Shown here in pieces: positions 59,471-64,000 of a stretch of DNA of 64,000 nt (its first letter is position 1; each line of letters begins with the position of its first letter). The position numbers and the translations under genes were made by a program. Under the pieces are notes generated by a model. It worked only from the letters and a program-made list of their open reading frames with translations. It was not told where the DNA came from and made no database searches. Source of the DNA: Burkholderia sp. Bp9142 (lineage in GTDB: Bacteria > Pseudomonadota > Gammaproteobacteria > Burkholderiales > Burkholderiaceae); contig NZ_QTPP01000018.1 in NCBI RefSeq assembly GCF_003853415.1, forward strand, positions 1-64,000, given 5' to 3'.

Positions 59471-59813
59471 AAACACTCGCCTCAAAAACAATTGCAAGAA
59501 ATGCGGCACTTTCATGCGACCCACTCCCGGCTATGTACGCCGCATGTCGATCCTTTATAGCACACGAAAATGCTGCACTCGTGCGGTACGACGATCAATG
59601 TCTCCCGTCGACCCGCTTGCCACGATGATCGACACAGCCAGCGTCTTGGCGCCCGTACTGTCGTTTAGTCTCCATCATAGACCTGCTTTTCCCGCGCGTG
59701 CATTCGCGCGTCACAAAAAAGTGAGACAGGCATCGCGCGATGCGTGCACGATGCGTGCCCATGAAAAAAAGCCCGCACTTGGCGGGCCCGGCAGACGCGG
59801 CGTGGCGCGGTGC
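59471..59813. other. Intergenic region before the 148-residue gene and after mscL
   Basis: These 343 bp hold an A/T-rich stretch (about 59480-59590) likely to be the promoter of the 148-residue gene, and the mscL terminator at 59763-59787. No gene is supported. Confidence 0.5.
59763..59787 (-). terminator. Intrinsic terminator of mscL
   Basis: gcccgc (59771-59776) pairs with gcgggc (59782-59787) around ACTTG, with A7 at 59764-59770, giving a U7 tail on the minus strand. It lies about 27 bp past the mscL stop. Confidence 0.85.
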
Positions 59814-60245
59814 TCAGCGCTGCTTGAGCGAATCGCGGATCTCGCGCAGCAGCACGGTGTCTTCCGGCGTCGCGGCCGGCGCGGCCTCTTCCGGCTTGCG
59901 CAGCTTGTTGATGAATTTCACCATCAGGAAAATGATGAACGCGAGGATCACGAAGTTGATCGCCACGGTGATGAACGAGCCGTAGCCGAATGCGGCGACG
60001 CCTGCAGCCTGCAGGTCCTTGAACGAATCGGGATTACCCTTGAACGACGGGGGGATGGTGCCGAGCAGAACGAACTTGTTCGAGAAATCCAGACCACCGG
60101 TCAGCACGCCGATGACCGGCATGATGAGGTCTTTCACGACCGAGTCGACGATCTTCGAGAATGCGCCACCGATGATCACGCCGACGGCGAGATCCATCAC
60201 GTTGCCTTTGACGGCGAACTCCTTGAATTCCTTGATTATGCTCAT
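59814..60245 (-). CDS. mscL: Large-conductance mechanosensitive channel MscL
   Basis: Pentameric inner membrane channel that opens under hypo-osmotic tension. The 143-residue product starts [20 protein letters not shown], with the first pore helix [20 protein letters not shown], a second helix about 72-100 and a charged C-terminal helix. Length is close to the E. coli 136. The frame is open upstream of ATG 60245 but only this start matches. Terminator downstream. Confidence 0.95.
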   Translation of the reverse strand: MSIIKEFKEFAVKGNVMDLAVGVIIGGAFSKIVDSVVKDLIMPVIGVLTGGLDFSNKFVLLGTIPPSFKGNPDSFKDLQAAGVAAFGYGSFITVAINFVILAFIIFLMVKFINKLRKPEEAAPAATPEDTVLLREIRDSLKQR

Positions 60246-60479
60246 GAGCGGCTTTCTCCTGATTGGGGCGAGGGGAGGCGTGCCGCGACGCGCGGGGCTG
60301 CGAAACGTCGGAGGGGGTCGGAGGCACGCCGATGGCCGCATGATAGCGAACGTACCCCATTGCCGGTAGCCCATCTTGAAATGATTGACAAATCCGGCTG
60401 CCGGCGCGAGTGGAAATGAAAGCGGGCGCGGCGTGAAGGGCGGGCGTCGCGCGAAGTGTCGATGCCCGCGTGCGAATGC

Positions 60480-61667
60480 TCAGGTGTTGTCGTCGGTCCA
60501 GCCGTCGTCGTTGCTGCCGAGATCGACACCGCCGCCGTTGCCGTCGCTCCAGTTCGAATTGTCGCCACGACCGAAGTCGAAGCCCGGATCGTTGTTCTCC
60601 TGCCGCCGGCGCTGGTCGTCGACGATCACGTCGCGTTCGACCACGCGCTCGCGGCCGCCGGACATCGCTTCGCCGAGTAGCACGCCGGTCAGCAGCCCGC
60701 CCATTCCGCCGCCGAAACCGCCGCCTTGCTGGACCACGACGGGCGGCTGCTGTTGCGGATACGGTTGCGGCGGGTACGGCTGCTGCGGGTACGGTTGCTG
60801 CTGATACGGCTGGCCTTGCATGCCGGTCACGCGATCGGCTTCCTGCGCATACGCGGAGCCGCTGCCGTTCGCCGGCGCAGCGGGTCGCGCGCCCGGGTCG
60901 GGACGGCCTTCGACGCGTGCCTTCACGCTCGCATGCCGCTGTTCGAGTTCGTCGATGCGATAGGGCGGCACCGGATTCTTGCCGTTCGACAGCGCTTCGA
61001 CGAGCGCGCGCGCGTCGGTCTCGATGCCTTCGAGCTCGCCGGTGAGCGCGGTGGCGCCGGGCGCCGTCGACAGCTTCGCGTCGAGTTTCAGCGGACGGAT
61101 GTCGTTCAGCACGTCGGTCGCGCGCTTCAACTGCGTGCGGCGTTCGTCGTCGGCGCGGCTGTCGTCGGCCGAGCGCGCGCGCCGCAGCGTCCAGCGCAGC
61201 ACCAGTGCAATGATCGCGACGATCAGCCCGATGCCGATCCACATGCCGGTCGACGGACCGTGTTTCGCGACCGGCGCGGCCGGTGCGAGCGACGACTGCA
61301 ACGAACCGCTCTGCGTGACCGACGGTGCGTTGCCGCTGACGCGCGCGGCGTCCGCGCGAATGCGCGATTCGGTCTGCGCGAAGCGCGACGCGTCGGTGAA
61401 GCGCAGTTGCGGATCGAGCGACTTCGCCTGTTGCAGTTGCGCGAGCGCGTCGGACGCGCGGCCTTCGCGGTCCAGCACCTGTGCGTACAGGTAGTGCGCA
61501 TGCGCGTTGTTCGGATGGGCAGCGATGACTTGCGACAGCTGCGTGTCGGCGCGCTGCCAGTCGCGTTGTGCGATCGACTGCTCGACTTGCTGCAGCGACG
61601 GGACCGCAAATGCCGCGGACGACAGCAGCATCAGCGAGAAGCCGAGTGCGGCGAGAGATTTCTTCAT
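60480..61667 (-). CDS. TPR protein with signal peptide, one membrane segment and Q/P-Y-rich and Gly-rich C-terminus
   Basis: The 395-residue protein has a signal peptide (to about residue 22, AFAVPS), a periplasmic TPR-like region (25-95), one membrane segment (about 141-159), a helical cytoplasmic region (160-265), a QPYPQQPYPPQ-type repeat (286-312), a Gly-rich hydrophobic stretch (315-333) and an acidic Asp/Asn/Gly tail. It is 78 bp downstream of pspA on the same strand, so the two likely act together. Function unknown; a PspA recruiter or inhibitor at the membrane is my inference. Confidence 0.7.
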   Translation of the reverse strand: MKKSLAALGFSLMLLSSAAFAVPSLQQVEQSIAQRDWQRADTQLSQVIAAHPNNAHAHYLYAQVLDREGRASDALAQLQQAKSLDPQLRFTDASRFAQTESRIRADAARVSGNAPSVTQSGSLQSSLAPAAPVAKHGPSTGMWIGIGLIVAIIALVLRWTLRRARSADDSRADDERRTQLKRATDVLNDIRPLKLDAKLSTAPGATALTGELEGIETDARALVEALSNGKNPVPPYRIDELEQRHASVKARVEGRPDPGARPAAPANGSGSAYAQEADRVTGMQGQPYQQQPYPQQPYPPQPYPQQQPPVVVQQGGGFGGGMGGLLTGVLLGEAMSGGRERVVERDVIVDDQRRRQENNDPGFDFGRGDNSNWSDGNGGGVDLGSNDDGWTDDNT

Positions 61668-61745
61668 GGTCGAACCGGGCGCGAGCGCCCGTCTCCTGAC
61701 GATCGGTGCGCGCCGCGGGCCCGGCGGGCCGCGGCGCGGTTGCCG

Positions 61746-62426
61746 TTACTGCGCGGGCGTGTCGAGCTGCTTCTTCAGCGCGGCGAGGCGGTCCTCGACC
61801 GACGGGCCCTTGTTCAGCGCGGCGAGCTTGTCGTCGAGCGCCTTGCCGCTCGACGTGTCGGCCGAATTCAGGCGTGCGTCCGAGCGTGCGTTCTGCAGCG
61901 CGACCTTGTCCTCGAGCTTCTGGAAATCCTCGGACAGGTTCTTGCCGCCGATGCCGCCCAGCGCGCTTGCCGCGACGTCCTTCGCCTGCGCAATTTCCTG
62001 CTTCGCCTGCAGGATGTTCGAGCGTGCGTTCAGGTCGTTGCGGCGCTGGCGCATGTCGGCGATCTGCCCCTTCAGCTTGTCGACCGACGGTTCGAGCGTC
62101 GTCAGCTCGGCCGCGAGCGCGTCGCGCTCGGCTTCCGCGTTCGACTGTGCGGCGAGCGCCTCGCGTGCGAGCGCTTCGTCGCCGGTCTGCAGCGCGCGCT
62201 TCGCGCCGTCCTCGTACTTCTTCACCTTGTCGTCGGCCGCATCGCGCTTGCTGCGCTGGGTCGCGACTTGTGCCTCGATCTCGATCAGCGAATTCTCGGC
62301 ACGGCCGATGCTGTCGTCGAGCTCCCGCACGATCTGCCGTGCGTCGCGCGACGGATCCTGTACCGAGTCGGCCGCATCGTTCAGCAGGCCCTTGATCGTG
62401 CGCGAAACAGAGTCGAAAAGCGACAT
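61746..62426 (-). CDS. pspA: PspA/IM30-family protein
   Basis: ESCRT-III-related membrane-stress protein that binds stressed inner membrane. The 226-residue product starts MSLFDSVSRTIKGLLNDAAD (amphipathic N-terminal helix) and is almost entirely coiled coil (about 25-185), ending in a charged tail. Length matches E. coli PspA (222). No pspF, pspB or pspC gene is nearby; the downstream TPR membrane protein takes their place. Control by a sigma-54 enhancer is not visible here. Confidence 0.9.
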   Translation of the reverse strand: MSLFDSVSRTIKGLLNDAADSVQDPSRDARQIVRELDDSIGRAENSLIEIEAQVATQRSKRDAADDKVKKYEDGAKRALQTGDEALAREALAAQSNAEAERDALAAELTTLEPSVDKLKGQIADMRQRRNDLNARSNILQAKQEIAQAKDVAASALGGIGGKNLSEDFQKLEDKVALQNARSDARLNSADTSSGKALDDKLAALNKGPSVEDRLAALKKQLDTPAQ

Positions 62427-62865
62427 GAAATCCTCCGTGGTTGAAAGGCGCCGCGTGAGCGCGGCAGTGCCCGTCGCGAATCGGTTCCGACCCGCGTGAG
62501 CCGGCGGATATTACACCGCCGGCCCCTTAAATACGGCTTAAGTGCCGGAGTTCAAGCGTCACGCGCGTCCAGCATTCGAACCTTTCGTGTTTGAAAGCCA
62601 TGCGGCGGCACGCACCGGGCTGCGAGTCCATGATAGGCGGAGCATGCCGCCAATACGTTCCGCAATTCACGCTTGTGCGGGAATTTTTACAAAAAATCGC
62701 GAAGCCGATCGGTCGATTTCATTAAAATGCGCTGTCACGTCGCGGGAACGGATCGCCGCGCGGCGGGGTCTGTCGACGTGACAGTTGCCACGATGCACAC
62801 ACTCTGATTCATCCGCTTGCATTTCCGCATGCGTCCGAGGGCGCCACGCCGCCCGCCATTCCGAC
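62427..62865. other. Divergent pspA / penicillin-binding protein control region
   Basis: The 439-bp gap is A/T-richer than its surroundings at 62650-62730. A TAAAAT -10-like hexamer at 62723-62728 points at the penicillin-binding protein gene, without a good -35. No sigma-54 GG-N10-GC element was found by eye. No ORF is supported. Confidence 0.5.
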
Positions 62866-64000
62866 ATGCCAATCATCAAACGACCGTCTTCTCCTTCCGA
62901 CCGGAACGAACCCCACTACACGTTGCGCCGTTCGCCGTCGGGAGCCTATTACCCCGATGATGACGACCGCGGCGACGACCGCCGCGCGCAGCGCAGCGCA
63001 GGCGGGGGCGACGGCCGCCGCTCGTTCGGCTCGCGCGTCGCGCTGTGGTTCGTCGGGCTGTTCGCGACGCTCGCGATCGTCGGCGCGCTGATCGTCGGCT
63101 ACGCACTCGTCGTGATGGCACCGCAACTGCCGTCGCTCGACGCGCTGACCAACTACCAGCCGAAGGTGCCGCTGCGCGTGTTCAGCGCCGATCACGTGCT
63201 GATCGGCGAGTTCGGCGAGGAGCGCCGCAGCCTCGTGCGCTTCCAGGACATTCCCGACGTGATGAAGAAGGCGGTGCTCGCGATCGAGGACTACCGCTTC
63301 TACGAACACGGCGGCGTCGATTTTCTCGGCATCCTGCGCGCGGGCGTCGCGGATCTGATGCACGGCGGCGCGCGCCAGGGCGCGAGCACGATCACGATGC
63401 AGGTCGCGCGCAACTTCTTCCTGTCGAGCGAGAAGACCTACACGCGCAAGATCTACGAGATGCTGCTCGCGTACAAGATCGAGAAGGCGCTGACGAAGGA
63501 CCAGATTCTCGAGCTGTACATGAACCAGATCTACCTGGGCCAGCGCTCGTACGGCTTTGCCGCCGCTGCGCGCGTGTATTTCGGCAAGGACCTGAAGGAC
63601 ATCACGCTCGCGGAAGCCGCGATGCTCGCGGGGCTGCCGAAGGCGCCGTCCGCGTACAACCCGGTCGTCAATCCGAAGCGCGCGAAGGTCCGTCAGGAAT
63701 ACATCCTGAAGCGCATGCTCGAGATCGGCTACATCACGCAGCCGCAGTACGACCAGGCGGTGAAGGAGGAGATCCGCGTGCGCACGCCGGGCAACCAGTA
63801 CGCGGTGCACGGCGAGTACGTCGCCGAGATGGTGCGGCAGATGATGTACCAGCAGTACAAGGACGAAACCTATACGCGCGGGCTGACCGTCACGACGACG
63901 ATCAACTCGGCCGACCAGGAAGCGGCATACCAGGCGGTGCGCCGCGGCATTCTCGATTACGAGCGCCGCCACGGCTATCGCGGGCCGGAAGGCTCGATCA
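62866..64000 (+). CDS. Class A penicillin-binding protein (PBP1A-type), 5' part
   Basis: Bifunctional glycosyltransferase/transpeptidase for peptidoglycan synthesis; only about 378 N-terminal residues are in the window. A cytoplasmic acidic tail (residues 1-55), one membrane anchor (about 56-84), then the GT51 domain: catalytic Glu in LAIEDYRFYEHGGVD (141-155), GASTITMQVARNFF (172-185) and GLPKAPSAYNPVVNP. The transpeptidase domain is beyond the end. It is divergent from pspA. Frame remains open to base 64000. Confidence 0.9.
   Translation, partial: MPIIKRPSSPSDRNEPHYTLRRSPSGAYYPDDDDRGDDRRAQRSAGGGDGRRSFGSRVALWFVGLFATLAIVGALIVGYALVVMAPQLPSLDALTNYQPKVPLRVFSADHVLIGEFGEERRSLVRFQDIPDVMKKAVLAIEDYRFYEHGGVDFLGILRAGVADLMHGGARQGASTITMQVARNFFLSSEKTYTRKIYEMLLAYKIEKALTKDQILELYMNQIYLGQRSYGFAAAARVYFGKDLKDITLAEAAMLAGLPKAPSAYNPVVNPKRAKVRQEYILKRMLEIGYITQPQYDQAVKEEIRVRTPGNQYAVHGEYVAEMVRQMMYQQYKDETYTRGLTVTTTINSADQEAAYQAVRRGILDYERRHGYRGPEGSI

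Overview
The window is high-GC DNA whose gene order matches the main chromosome of a Burkholderia (betaproteobacterium, probably Burkholderia cepacia complex or close kin). Evidence: the block pyrH-frr-uppS-cdsA-dxr-rseP-bamA-skp-lpxD-fabZ-lpxA-lpxB-rnhB, the divergent ppsR/ppsA pair, guaB-guaA, a DUF4148 protein and a PuuD-type (not soluble) urate oxidase. Species level cannot be settled by reading. I see no rRNA, tRNA, CRISPR array, intact IS element or prophage.

Layout. 0-14.3 kb: an almost continuous plus-strand envelope block (UMP kinase, ribosome recycling, undecaprenyl-PP, CDP-diacylglycerol and isoprenoid synthesis, RseP protease, BamA, Skp, lipid A steps LpxD/FabZ/LpxA/LpxB, RNase HII and a SpoU-type methyltransferase). 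A 287-bp element with a 30-bp perfect terminal inverted repeat sits between the last two genes. 14.3-21 kb: PpsR/PpsA, NfeD-slipin, SmpB and RatA-RnfH. 21-26 kb: accessory genes (EamA transporter, beta-propeller, HTH regulator, DUF899, a frameshifted DUF2182 gene). 26-30 kb: guaB and guaA with a small membrane protein between them.

30-39 kb: a two-component system convergent with a tripartite RND efflux operon; three similar 16-bp dyads lie upstream of the regulator and of the pump. 39.3-40.3 kb: a stretch of about 1 kb without a clear gene, carrying a terminator, a perfect 12-bp inverted repeat and two tiny overlapping ORFs. 40.3-43.9 kb: an MFS transporter, DUF1992, TadA and LD-carboxypeptidase.

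44-59 kb: a purine-ring catabolism region. A GntR regulator heads an NCS1 permease and hydantoin/allantoin racemase, followed by PuuE, UraD, allantoicase and AllA. A LysR/RidA pair and an ACT protein come next, then PuuD and UraH on the opposite strand, an 8-oxoguanine-deaminase-like amidohydrolase, a second LysR, dodecin and a tartronate-semialdehyde-reductase-like dehydrogenase. Together they can take urate (or 8-oxoguanine via urate) to allantoin, allantoate, ureidoglycolate and glyoxylate plus urea; xanthine dehydrogenase and glyoxylate carboligase are not in the window. 59-64 kb: a small unknown protein, MscL, a PspA with a signal-peptide/TPR/transmembrane partner, and the 5' part of a class A penicillin-binding protein that runs off the end.
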